This document shows, in pieces, positions 8,159 through 16,492 of a DNA stretch of 64,000 nt (within the stretch, counting starts at the first letter, position 1; every line of letters begins with the position of its first letter). This stretch comes from Armatimonadetes bacterium UBA5352. GTDB taxonomy: Bacteria > Armatimonadota > Zipacnadia > Zipacnadales > UBA5352. Position numbers and translations under genes: made by a program. The stretch is taken from contig DHPY01000075.1 in NCBI GenBank assembly GCA_002411015.1, positions 1 to 64,000 on the forward strand. The letters are read 5' to 3'. A model generated the notes under the pieces. The model saw nothing but the letters and a program-made list of their open reading frames with translations, did no database searches and had not been told where the DNA came from.

Positions 8159-10819
8159 ATGCCCGGACGGTTGCTCTTTGCTCTTGCGCTGCTCATCGCA
8201 TCGGCATCATTGACGCTCGCGGAGATCCCCTCTCAGATCGCGGAGAACAGCACCCCGGAGCCGCTCGATTCGGCAGACTTCATCCTGACGCTCCCGGTGG
8301 CGCGCAGCGCGAAGGACACGGAGATCCTCTTCGCGCTGCGCGGTGCAGAGGGCAGCGCTCTTGAGGTCCTGCGTGTGACCGGCGACGCGGTCGACCTCGC
8401 GCGCGTGGAGGATGGCACAGTCACACGCCTCGGGCGGCGTGGCGCAAAGCTCCCTGCGGTTGGCAGCAGCTTCGACCTGACGGTCCACGCGCGTGGGCCG
8501 CACCTGGTTGTGAGCGCCGATGGAAACATGCTGGCGCACTTCCTGAGGGAGGGCTCCCTCAGCGCGCGGGTCGGCGCATGGGCGACGCAGGGGGCAACCG
8601 TGGGCGACCTGCTGGTGCAGCCGCTCGGCGAGGTGACTTTCGATGAGGATTTCTTCGCCACCGAGCAGGTCCCGGATCGCTGGGAGACGCTGGCCGGGCA
8701 GTGGCAGGTCGGGATCTACTGGGACCCGCTGCAGGAGCGCGACAACCGCCCGATCGGCGCGTCGTGGTATGCGCCGGGCGAGGGCGAGTGCCTGACCGCG
8801 TCGGGCTATGGGATCTTCGACAGCTACCGGCTTGCCGCCACCGTGCGCCTCCCGCAGGGCCGTGGGGGGCTGGCGTTCCATGTGTGGGGGCCGGAGGACT
8901 ACTGCGCGTTCGAGCTCGGCCAGGGGCAGGCGCGGCTCGTGCAGGTGAGCGGCGGCGCGCGCAAGGTGCTGGCCGAGACGGCGGCGGAGCTACGGCCGGA
9001 GTGGTCGTATCGCCTGCGCGTGGACGTTTCCACCGGGCTCGCGCGAGCGTTCCTGAACGATCAGCCGCTCGTCGAGGCCGACCTCTCCCCTGCTCTGACG
9101 GGCCGCATCGGCTTGCTTGCGGAGGGCGCGGCGGGCTCGCGCTTCGACGACATCATCGCGCGGCCGTTCATCGCCACGCGCATCCCGAAGGGCGCGCCAG
9201 CCGAGGAATCGCTCGTTCTTGCCGACGGCACATGGAAGACCGACGGCGACGCGCTGACCGGGCATGTGAAGGGCGCAGCGGTCGCCGGATTGCCAGGAAG
9301 CTACGCCGATTGCGAGGTGACCGCGCGGGTCGGTGCCACGCGCGACGCCGTTGCGGGAGTGGTCGCCGGGCACCGCACGGATGAGCCGAAGAGCGCGCTG
9401 ATCTTCACCATCAAGGCGGGCGTTCAGCCGACGTGGCAGCTCCACCAGGTCAACGGCGGGCAGACCGTGAGGCTCGCGGGCGGGCCCTCGCCGGCGGCGG
9501 GTGGCCTGATGACCCTGCGCGTGGTCGGAGGGCGCGTGAGCTGTCTGCTCGATGGCGCGGTGCTGCATGAGGGCTGCGTCTCCGGCCAGCGACCGGGGCG
9601 CGCGGGCGTCTACCTGCAGGGCGGTCGCGCCACCTTCGCCCGGCTGTCCGCGGCAACGCTCAGCGACGAGCCTCAGGCGATCATCTGCCGCGCGGACGGA
9701 GACAACGCGCCGATCCCGGCGGTGGTGGAGGCCGCGACGATCCGGCCGATCGGCAACCTCTGGAGGCCGCGCGGCGGCTCCTGGCGCTGCCAGCAGACAC
9801 AGAGCGGGCCGCGCATCGTCGCCACCGGGAGCACCCCCGACAGCACTGCCACGCTGCGCTTCCACGAGGTCACTCCCGGCGATCCGCGCCTGATCGTGGA
9901 GGCCGATCCCGGCGGCGGCAGCGTCAGCCTCGGCATCTGCATGGGCGATGAGCCGGGCTACCAGGCGCAGTTCCCGCCCGAGCGCGACCGTGTCCGGCTG
10001 CTGCGGCGCGGCGAGGTGGTCTACGAGAGCGCGCCGGGAAGCGAGGGAAACTGCACGCCAGGTGAGATCAGGCGCCGCGGCGAGTGGATCGTCGTCAGCG
10101 GCAGTGGCAACGAGCCCGCGCACTGGGCGTGGCGCGACCCCGAGCCGCTGCCGGATGGCTACGCCGAGGTCAGCGTGATGGGCGCGGAGGCGCGCTTTGC
10201 CTCGATCACGCTCGCTGGTGACGACGCCCTCGCATACAGGTTCGACCGCGTGGAGCCGGACTGGCAGCCGCGCACCGGCGAGTGGGATGATCACACGGGC
10301 ATGGCCTGCATCCTCTGGGACTATTGGATGACCGGTGACGGGCGCGAGGAGCCGGCCTTCACCTGGAACCGCCGCGTGCTGCCCGACGACGTGACGCTGG
10401 ACGTCTCGGCCGCGGAGTTCACGGAGGGCCACGAGACCGGGCACCACGAGCACTTCGCCTACCACGACGTGAGCGTGATCCTCGGCGGAACGCCCGGCGA
10501 TCCCGACAGCGGCTACCGCTTCGTCGTGGGCGCCGACCGGGGCGCGCGCAACGTGCTGCTGCGCAATGGCGTGGAGGTGGCGGCGAGCAACGACTACCGC
10601 TGCCGGATCGCGATGGGAGGGCACTGCAACACGCCGCGCGCGGTGCGCATCCGGGCGCAGCGCGCGGGCGACGAGGTCAGCCTGACCTTCAACGGGATCG
10701 AGGCGATCCGCTGGACCGACCCGGAGCCGCTGAGCGGCGGCGGCAACGTCGGCCTCGGCTGCGCGGGCTGCCGCGTGCTCTTCCGCGACTGCGTGATCTA
10801 CCCGGGAGTGCGGGAGTAG
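8159..10819 (+). CDS. Large secreted multidomain beta-sandwich protein (DUF1080/LamG-like)
   Basis: An 886-residue exported protein. It begins MPGRLLFALALLIASASLTLA, a clear signal peptide, after AGGAG at 8145-8149 and start ATG 8159. The rest is a series of about four concanavalin-type beta-sandwich units of roughly 180 residues. Each has the same phrases: a 'W..xxGxWxV' strand, 'GGLAFHVWGPEDYCAFELGQ'-type strands and 'GRIGLLAEGAAGSRFDDI' or 'GRAGVYLQGGRATFARLS' closings. This is the pattern of DUF1080 (3-keto-disaccharide hydrolase) and LamG folds. No catalytic residues are identifiable, so it may bind rather than cleave glycans. It faces the minus-strand dehydrogenase across a repeat-containing gap. 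Confidence 0.8.
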   Translation: MPGRLLFALALLIASASLTLAEIPSQIAENSTPEPLDSADFILTLPVARSAKDTEILFALRGAEGSALEVLRVTGDAVDLARVEDGTVTRLGRRGAKLPAVGSSFDLTVHARGPHLVVSADGNMLAHFLREGSLSARVGAWATQGATVGDLLVQPLGEVTFDEDFFATEQVPDRWETLAGQWQVGIYWDPLQERDNRPIGASWYAPGEGECLTASGYGIFDSYRLAATVRLPQGRGGLAFHVWGPEDYCAFELGQGQARLVQVSGGARKVLAETAAELRPEWSYRLRVDVSTGLARAFLNDQPLVEADLSPALTGRIGLLAEGAAGSRFDDIIARPFIATRIPKGAPAEESLVLADGTWKTDGDALTGHVKGAAVAGLPGSYADCEVTARVGATRDAVAGVVAGHRTDEPKSALIFTIKAGVQPTWQLHQVNGGQTVRLAGGPSPAAGGLMTLRVVGGRVSCLLDGAVLHEGCVSGQRPGRAGVYLQGGRATFARLSAATLSDEPQAIICRADGDNAPIPAVVEAATIRPIGNLWRPRGGSWRCQQTQSGPRIVATGSTPDSTATLRFHEVTPGDPRLIVEADPGGGSVSLGICMGDEPGYQAQFPPERDRVRLLRRGEVVYESAPGSEGNCTPGEIRRRGEWIVVSGSGNEPAHWAWRDPEPLPDGYAEVSVMGAEARFASITLAGDDALAYRFDRVEPDWQPRTGEWDDHTGMACILWDYWMTGDGREEPAFTWNRRVLPDDVTLDVSAAEFTEGHETGHHEHFAYHDVSVILGGTPGDPDSGYRFVVGADRGARNVLLRNGVEVAASNDYRCRIAMGGHCNTPRAVRIRAQRAGDEVSLTFNGIEAIRWTDPEPLSGGGNVGLGCAGCRVLFRDCVIYPGVRE

Positions 10820-10860
10820 GACAGGCAGATCGATCAACCGCGGACGCCGAAGATTAAGTA

Positions 10861-10942
10861 GGTGGGGCGCCCTCGCCCCACCAAACAGGGCCTACGCCGA
10901 CCATCGCCAATTCATTCAGGGTGCGGGCGAGGGCGCCCGCAC
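10861..10942. repeat. Inverted pair of GC-rich hairpins between convergent genes
   Basis: Two 22-base dyads: 10861-10882 (arms GGTGGGGCG/CGCCCCACC, loop CCCT) and 10921-10942 (arms GTGCGGGCG/CGCCCGCAC, loop AGGG). The loops are complementary, so the second is the same element in the opposite orientation. A relative with arms CCCGGCG/CGCCGGG and loop AGGG lies at 12264-12281. The position between converging transcripts suggests a bidirectional terminator or a REP-like element. Confidence 0.75.
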
Positions 10943-11009
10943 TACTGAGGGCTTATGAACTTACGTTGATTTCCCGGTGAGTGGAGAGCCTGTCCCACTC
11001 TTCCTCTTC

Positions 11010-12080
11010 TCAGTCTATCCTGACGGCATCGCCTGTCCGCGCGGAGGCGTAGATCGCGTCAGTGATCTGCGCGAGGATCATGCCATTTTCGAGCGTCGTC
11101 ATCGGCTGGCCGCCCTCGCGAATCGCGCGCGCGAAGTCGTCGATCACCCAGGCGGAGCCGCCGCCCGCGGTATCGTTGCCCTTCCAGAGCGAGCGCGTGA
11201 TGACGCCCTCCTCGGGGTTGCTGCCATCGTCCCAGGTCAGCTCGCGCTCGCCGGTCGCCAGCATGGACAGGTGCAGCGTCCCCCGGTCGCCCACGATCTC
11301 CCAGACCTCATTCTGCTCGTGCGCCGCGAACTCTGCGCGCTCGATGGACAGCGCAATGCCGTCATGGCCGATCGCCAGCGCGGTGAAGTGCGCGTCGGCG
11401 TCGGACTCCGGCGCGACCGCGAAGCGGAACTGCTCGGCGCAGCGCCAGATCTGTGCGAGCACCGTGCGCGGGCGGAATGTCCAGCCGCAGATGCCGAGGA
11501 CGTGGTCGAGGTCGTAGCAGCTCCAGTTCGTCAGGATGCCGCCGGCGTTCTGGGCGAACGACTCGCGCCACGGTGGCGGGACATTGCCGGATGCGGTCGG
11601 TGAGCCGCCCGGGCGGAAGCAGCGGAAGAAGATCTCGCGGATGTTCCCGAGCGCGCCGCCTGCAACGAACTGTGTCGCGACCTGTGCTGACTCGTAGCCG
11701 CGGTAGCGGGCGGAGAAGCAGCCAACCTTCAGGTCATCGCCGCGCCACTCGATGAGCGTCTGCACCTCGTACGCGTTCATCGCGATCGGCTTCTCAAGCA
11801 GCACGTGCTTGCCGCGCGAGAGCGCCCTCATCGCCATCGCGCCACGCAGGCCCGCGGGGAAGGCAAGTATGACTGCCTCGACCTCCTCGTCCTGGTCGAG
11901 CAGGTCGCGCCCGTCCTCGTAGACGCGGGGGATGTTGGCGGTCTTCGCGGCCCACTGGCGGCGCTCGATGCGCAGGTCCGCGGCCGCGACGACCTCGCAC
12001 AGCTCACTCGCCTGCGCGGCCTTGATGTTGCTGGTGCCGATCACGCCACAGCCGATGACGCCTATCTTCACAGGTTCCAT
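11010..12080 (-). CDS. Gfo/Idh/MocA family oxidoreductase
   Basis: A 356-residue NAD(P)-dependent dehydrogenase acting on a sugar or inositol derivative. The N-terminal Rossmann motif IGVIGCGVIGTSNI is at about residues 5-18 and the signature EKPIAMN with the conserved lysine near residue 95. The C-terminal alpha/beta domain contains SCYDLDH, where the aspartate/histidine pair is typical of this family. ATG 12080 has GGAG eight bases upstream; the frame extends further only through a repeat-rich gap. It is transcribed away from the TldE gene's end and converges on the secreted protein at 8159. Substrate unknown. Confidence 0.88.
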   Translation of the reverse strand: MEPVKIGVIGCGVIGTSNIKAAQASELCEVVAAADLRIERRQWAAKTANIPRVYEDGRDLLDQDEEVEAVILAFPAGLRGAMAMRALSRGKHVLLEKPIAMNAYEVQTLIEWRGDDLKVGCFSARYRGYESAQVATQFVAGGALGNIREIFFRCFRPGGSPTASGNVPPPWRESFAQNAGGILTNWSCYDLDHVLGICGWTFRPRTVLAQIWRCAEQFRFAVAPESDADAHFTALAIGHDGIALSIERAEFAAHEQNEVWEIVGDRGTLHLSMLATGERELTWDDGSNPEEGVITRSLWKGNDTAGGGSAWVIDDFARAIREGGQPMTTLENGMILAQITDAIYASARTGDAVRID

Positions 12081-12473
12081 GTCGCGACTCCGTCGGTCAG
12101 TGATAGCCCGGACGGAGGCATGGTTCGCGATGGGCGGCGAGGGACCTTTGTGGGCGATGAACGGCTGACGGCGACGGCTGACGGCGCCGCTGTCGTCTGC
12201 CGTGGCAGTTGTGGCCCTCGCGCCTCGCGAGGGGGCGTTGTCTGCGTGGCCGGACGAACGCCACCCGGCGAGGGCGCCGGGGCCACAACGACAACGACTG
12301 ACTTCGCACGGGCGCGACTCCCGTGCCAGACGTGGACCCGAGGGGGACAGGCCCGAATGTCTGACGGGCTGGAAGCCCGTCGCTACGAACGACACGGCCC
12401 ACGGCAACGGTCAACGACGGGCGCGCGACTCCCGTGGTAGACGTGGGGTCGGGGGGAGGGGCCGCCGTCCGCC
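12081..12473. repeat. Gene-free 393-base gap packed with dispersed hairpin repeats
   Basis: At least four small dyads are visible: CCCGGCGAGGGCGCCGGG (12264-12281), CACGGG...CCCGTG (12307-12325, interior CGCGACT), ACGGGCTGGAAGCCCGT (12364-12380) with the GTCGCTACGAACGACACGGC flank, and a second GCGCGACTCCCGTG copy near 12424. Read in any frame the segment is repetitive and low in information, and no convincing gene is present. It mixes three hairpin types found singly elsewhere in the window. Confidence 0.75.
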
Positions 12474-13811
12474 TCAGCCCTCGCTGGCGATCTGGATGTC
12501 GCGGATGCGGATGCTCGGGAGGATCATCCCCGGCTCCTCGCGATAATCGCTGGAGATGGCGTCGATGTTCGTCAGCAACTCCTCGCCCGTGCTGCCGATC
12601 AGCGTCGTCGAGATCGGCGCGGTGCATTCGCCATTCTCGATGCGGAAGCCGAAGTCGAGCGTGGTCGAGACCTCGCCGTTCACCGAGTTCGGGGAGATGC
12701 CCGCGTAGGACACGTAGATCCCGTTGTCCACTTCGGAGATCAGTTCGGCCTCGGTCTTCTCGCCCGGCTGGACCTGCAGATTGCTGACCCCGACGCCCAC
12801 CGACGAGCCGTAGCCGCCGCGGGAGGCGTGGCCGGTCGGTTGCACGCCCGCCTTGAAGGCAGTGTAGGAATTGTGCAGATAGGTGGTGAGAATGCCCCCG
12901 TCGATCAGCGCCCGCGGGGTGCGCGCGACGCCCTCCCCGTCATACGCGGAAGAGCGCATGCCCGCCGGCACAAGCGGCTCCTCACGCACCGTCAGCACCT
13001 CGGAGGCGATCTGCTGCCCCTCGCGGCCGATCAGCCACGAGCGGTTGCGCTGGATGCTGTCGGCATCGGCCGCGCCGATCACGGCGCCGATGAGGCTCAT
13101 TGCGGCGAGCGGCCCGAGGATCAGCGGCACTCGCGCGGTCGGCACCGGGCGCGAGCCAAGCTGCCGGAGCGCCTCACGAGCGGCCTTCTCCCCCACGCCC
13201 CCGATCTCCAGGTCGGCCATGCGGCGCGCCATGTCCTGCTCGAAGTAGGTGCCGATGTCATCGCCGCGCGGGATGATGACGAAGAAGCTCAGGCCCGCGG
13301 AGCTGCCGCGCTTGCTGATCGCGACGCCGGTGGAGCTGGCGAGGGCCGAGTCGCCCCAGCCGACGCCCGCGCCGCCCTGGACGATCGCGTCGGAGGCGAC
13401 CGCCCGAGCCTCCTCCACGCCGCGCAGGCACCAGTCCACGAAGCAGCCTGCGTCGAGGCCCGCCATCTCCTCGTCGAAAAGCTCCGGCACCTCAGGCGCC
13501 TCGGTCGGGTCCGGGAGGCGCACAAAGTCGGGATCCGGATGCGCGACGCGCGCAAGCTCGACTGCGCGGCGGCCGATCGCGCGCGCGTCCTCGAGCGTGA
13601 GCTGCTGGACCATCGCGAAGCCCTGGCCGCCGTTGACGAAGGCGCGGACGGAGAGGCCCTGGTCGCGGATGGTGGAGCAGGAGGTGATGCTGGACTTCTC
13701 CACCTCGACAGAGATGTCGGTGCTGTCGGAGCAGTATGCGTCACAGAAGTCGGCGCCCGCGGCCTGTGCGGCCTCCACGGCGGCCTGTGCGAGATCAAGC
13801 AGTTCGCTCAT
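12474..13811 (-). CDS. pmbA: TldE/PmbA-type metallopeptidase-like subunit
   Basis: A 445-residue protein that in other bacteria forms a heterodimer with TldD and helps degrade small peptides and mature peptide products (microcin B17, CcdA). It has the family layout: helical N-domain with SDSTDISVEVEKSSI (about residue 27), and a C-terminal beta-rich half with RTPRALIDGGILTTYLHNSYTAFK (about 315) and GYGSSVGVGVSNL. As expected for the TldE partner it lacks the HExxxH zinc motif. ATG 13811 overlaps the tldD stop as TGATG, so the two are translationally coupled, with GGGAG about nine bases upstream. The two genes form one operon. Confidence 0.9.
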   Translation of the reverse strand: MSELLDLAQAAVEAAQAAGADFCDAYCSDSTDISVEVEKSSITSCSTIRDQGLSVRAFVNGGQGFAMVQQLTLEDARAIGRRAVELARVAHPDPDFVRLPDPTEAPEVPELFDEEMAGLDAGCFVDWCLRGVEEARAVASDAIVQGGAGVGWGDSALASSTGVAISKRGSSAGLSFFVIIPRGDDIGTYFEQDMARRMADLEIGGVGEKAAREALRQLGSRPVPTARVPLILGPLAAMSLIGAVIGAADADSIQRNRSWLIGREGQQIASEVLTVREEPLVPAGMRSSAYDGEGVARTPRALIDGGILTTYLHNSYTAFKAGVQPTGHASRGGYGSSVGVGVSNLQVQPGEKTEAELISEVDNGIYVSYAGISPNSVNGEVSTTLDFGFRIENGECTAPISTTLIGSTGEELLTNIDAISSDYREEPGMILPSIRIRDIQIASEG

Positions 13812-15223
13812 CACTGACCACTCCCGGCCTGTTGCTGACCACCCATCACGACGTCGCGAATGCGCAGATAGGGGCCGCCCGCGTCCACCGGCATTCCCTG
13901 CCCGTTCTTCCCGCAGGTGCCGCCGAGGTCGAAGCTGATCTCGTTCGCGACGGCGTCCACGCGCGAGAGCATCTCCAGCGTGAGGCCCGCGAATGAGGCA
14001 TTGCGGTAGTGCTGGCCGAGCTTGCCGTCGCGGATCTCCCAGGCATTCTCCACGTTGCATGTGAACTGCCCGCGCGCGGTGAAGACGTAGCCCCAGTAGC
14101 CGCCCTTGAGCAGCAGTCCGCGCTTGGTGTCGGCGATGATCTCCTCGAGCGTGGCGTCGCCGGCGTCAATGAAGGTGTTGCTCATGCGCACAATCGGCTC
14201 GCTCTGATGGTCCTCGGCGCGCGCGGAGCCGTTGGGCCGCACGCCAAGCCGCGCAGCGGTCTGCAGGCTGTGCAGGTAGCCAACGAGTATGCCGTCCACG
14301 ATGATGTCATGCCGCTGCGCGGGCACGCCCTCGTGATCGTATACGAACGAGCCATTGAGGTTCTTGAGACTCGGATCATCGGCGATGGTCACCAGCGGCG
14401 AGCAGACCTGCTGGCCCTCGCGCCCGGCGAGGATCGACTCACCCGCCCAGACAGCGTCCGCCTCGGCGTTGTGCCCGAAGGCCTCATGGGCGAGCAGGCC
14501 GCAGACGCGCGGGTCGATGATCACGTCGATGGTGCCGGCGGGCGCGGGGACGGCATCGAGGAGCGCGAGCGCTCGATCGGCCACCGCTCCGGCCCACGCC
14601 TCGGGGTCGATGTTGCTGGCGATCTCGTAGCCGCCGGGCCGCGCCTCGCTCTCAGTCGCAAACTGCCTGATATCGCCGCTCTGGGCGGTCGCCGCCACGC
14701 GGACGGAGCAGCGGATGGACTGCTGCTCGATCCAGGTGCCGAAGGTGTTGGCGATGATGAGTGAGCCTGCGCCATCGCCGTAGCTCGCGCGGGCGTTTAC
14801 GATGCGGTCATCGCGCTCGCGCACGACCTGCTCGATCTCAACGATGCGCTTGACGCGGTCGGCGAGCGAAACCTCGCGAGGGTCAATCTCGGCGGTAGCC
14901 TGGACGGTGGCCTCGACCGGCTCGATCTCCGCGACCATGCCAGGCTCTGAGACATGCCCGGCGGCGGCTTTCGCCATGGAGAGTGCGTCATCGAGGCAGC
15001 GTTGGAGTTCCTCAGGGGTGACAGTATTCGTCGGCGCGAAGCCCCACGCGCCATTCACGAGCACGCGCAGGCCCGCTCCGGAGTGGGAGGCGGAGTAGAC
15101 TTTGTCGGCCCGCCCATCCTCTACGGAAACGGAGGTGCCATCGCCCTCCTGCACGCGCAGGTCCGCGAAGGTGGCCCCGCGTCTCTTTGCATCTGATAGG
15201 ATGCTCTCGATCAACTCGCGCAT
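13811..15223 (-). CDS. tldD: Metalloprotease TldD
   Basis: A 470-residue zinc peptidase, the catalytic half of the TldD/TldE complex that trims unfolded peptides inside a closed chamber. The zinc motif HEAFGH (HExxxH) stands at about residue 260 in LLAHEAFGHNAEAD. The downstream family signatures GLLLKGGYWGYVFTARGQF and FDLGGTCGKNGQGMPVDAGGP (the latter with the conserved cysteine) are also present. ATG 15223 has AGGGAG seven bases upstream. It overlaps the next gene by one base. The gap on its upstream side (15224-15414) holds a degenerate GC-rich dyad and no gene. Confidence 0.93.
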   Translation of the reverse strand: MRELIESILSDAKRRGATFADLRVQEGDGTSVSVEDGRADKVYSASHSGAGLRVLVNGAWGFAPTNTVTPEELQRCLDDALSMAKAAAGHVSEPGMVAEIEPVEATVQATAEIDPREVSLADRVKRIVEIEQVVRERDDRIVNARASYGDGAGSLIIANTFGTWIEQQSIRCSVRVAATAQSGDIRQFATESEARPGGYEIASNIDPEAWAGAVADRALALLDAVPAPAGTIDVIIDPRVCGLLAHEAFGHNAEADAVWAGESILAGREGQQVCSPLVTIADDPSLKNLNGSFVYDHEGVPAQRHDIIVDGILVGYLHSLQTAARLGVRPNGSARAEDHQSEPIVRMSNTFIDAGDATLEEIIADTKRGLLLKGGYWGYVFTARGQFTCNVENAWEIRDGKLGQHYRNASFAGLTLEMLSRVDAVANEISFDLGGTCGKNGQGMPVDAGGPYLRIRDVVMGGQQQAGSGQ

Positions 15224-15414
15224 CACAGGTCTCCCTGGTGTGACGTGGGTGGTGCGTGCTGGCGTTAGTCGTGTGCGTCTGCCGAACGGCATGGGCCGGC
15301 ACAGCGGCTGAGGCGCTGGCGCGCCTCACCCTCGCTTCGCTCGGGCGGCCCCTCCGAACGACACACACAGCTTTCCTGAGAGCCAAGCCGTTCGGCCCGC
15401 AAGCCCTGTCTCAA

Positions 15415-16455
15415 CTACTCCCGCGTCTTGAGTGCCAGGCGGTAGAGCCGGTACCACAGCGGTGACAGTACCAGATCGTACTCCCCTACGTATTCATTGT
15501 ACCGGGCGCTGAATCCTCTCTTGAAGCGGTTCAGGCCGCTCAGCTCACCGACGGGCTCGCCGTCCACTTCCTTCGAGACGCCGCGGAAGTCATAGGCCGT
15601 GCAGCCACGCTCGCGAGCCCAGCGCATGATCTCCCAGTGCAGCAGGTGGTTCGGCATGTGCTTGAACTCGTCGGCGTCGGAGCCGCCGTAGACGTAGACG
15701 GCCTCGCTGCCCATCACGAAGACGAGCACGCCCGCGATCATCTTGTCCTCGCGCTCGGCCACGAACAGCCGCGCGAGGTCGTCGCGCACCAGCAGGTCGA
15801 AGATCAGCTCATAGTAGTCGCGGCCGCGGATGCGGAAGTCATCGCGCTGCGCGGTCTGCGTGAGCAGCGCGTAGAACGTCGGCAGATCGTCGCGCGTGGC
15901 CTCGCGCACCGTCACCCCGCGGCGCTCCGCGAGACGGATGTTGTAGCGCCACTTGCTGTGGAAGCCTGCGAGGATCTCATCCGGATCAGGCCGCAGGTCG
16001 GTCTTCATGACGTAGCGCGGCTGGGTGCCGCCGAGGTCCGGGTCGTCGCTGCCGGTGAAGACGAAGCCGGAGCGCTCGAGCATGTCGGCGACCTCCGTGC
16101 GCTCCACGGGCACGCATGGGTCGATCTTGAGCGCGATGCCGCCGAGCGTGCGGGCCTCGGAGCGGATTCTGCCCAATAACTCGCAGAAGAGATCCGCATC
16201 GGACCAGTCGAGGACGGGGCCGCGAGGGGCGTACATGAGGCAGCGGCCCACGCGCGGGATGGGCCGGCAGAGGATCATCGCGCCCGCGGAGATGGCGTTG
16301 GGCCCGCCGACGGTGATGAGCATCGGCCGCCAGCCGGTGGCGGCTTTCAACTCGCCCCACTGCCAGCTCTGCATCACTGAGGGGTAGTGCGAGGTGCGAG
16401 CAAACTCGTTCCATGGCGCAAGCATCCCGGCGCGCCGGGCTTCGTCGAGGAGCAT
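15415..16455 (-). CDS. FemX/FemAB-type peptidoglycan branching aminoacyltransferase
   Basis: A 346-residue enzyme that in Gram-positives adds amino acids from aminoacyl-tRNA to the stem peptide of lipid II. The family pattern is clear: MQSWQWGELKAATGW near the N-terminus (about residue 27), FHSKWRYNIRLAERRGVTV at the end of the first GNAT-like half (about 165), and YVYGGSDADEFKHMPNHLLHWEIMRWARERGCTAYDFRGV in the second half, where the last tyrosine and aspartate line the active site. ATG 16455 is chosen; GAGAGG stands about 11 bases upstream, and the open frame before it overlaps the PBP2 end. It is 37 bases downstream of the PBP2 gene, which ties it to wall synthesis. Free amino-acid substrate unknown. 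Confidence 0.85.
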   Translation of the reverse strand: MLLDEARRAGMLAPWNEFARTSHYPSVMQSWQWGELKAATGWRPMLITVGGPNAISAGAMILCRPIPRVGRCLMYAPRGPVLDWSDADLFCELLGRIRSEARTLGGIALKIDPCVPVERTEVADMLERSGFVFTGSDDPDLGGTQPRYVMKTDLRPDPDEILAGFHSKWRYNIRLAERRGVTVREATRDDLPTFYALLTQTAQRDDFRIRGRDYYELIFDLLVRDDLARLFVAEREDKMIAGVLVFVMGSEAVYVYGGSDADEFKHMPNHLLHWEIMRWARERGCTAYDFRGVSKEVDGEPVGELSGLNRFKRGFSARYNEYVGEYDLVLSPLWYRLYRLALKTRE

Positions 16456-16492
16456 AGGGCGGTCGGCCTCTCTGTGCTGCGGTATCCTGCGG

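Noticed and set aside
8990..10837. Another long minus-strand frame of 615 residues opposite the secreted protein at 8159
   Set aside because: Same reasoning: no ribosome site, no domain, and mirrored GC-third-position signal from the sense gene.
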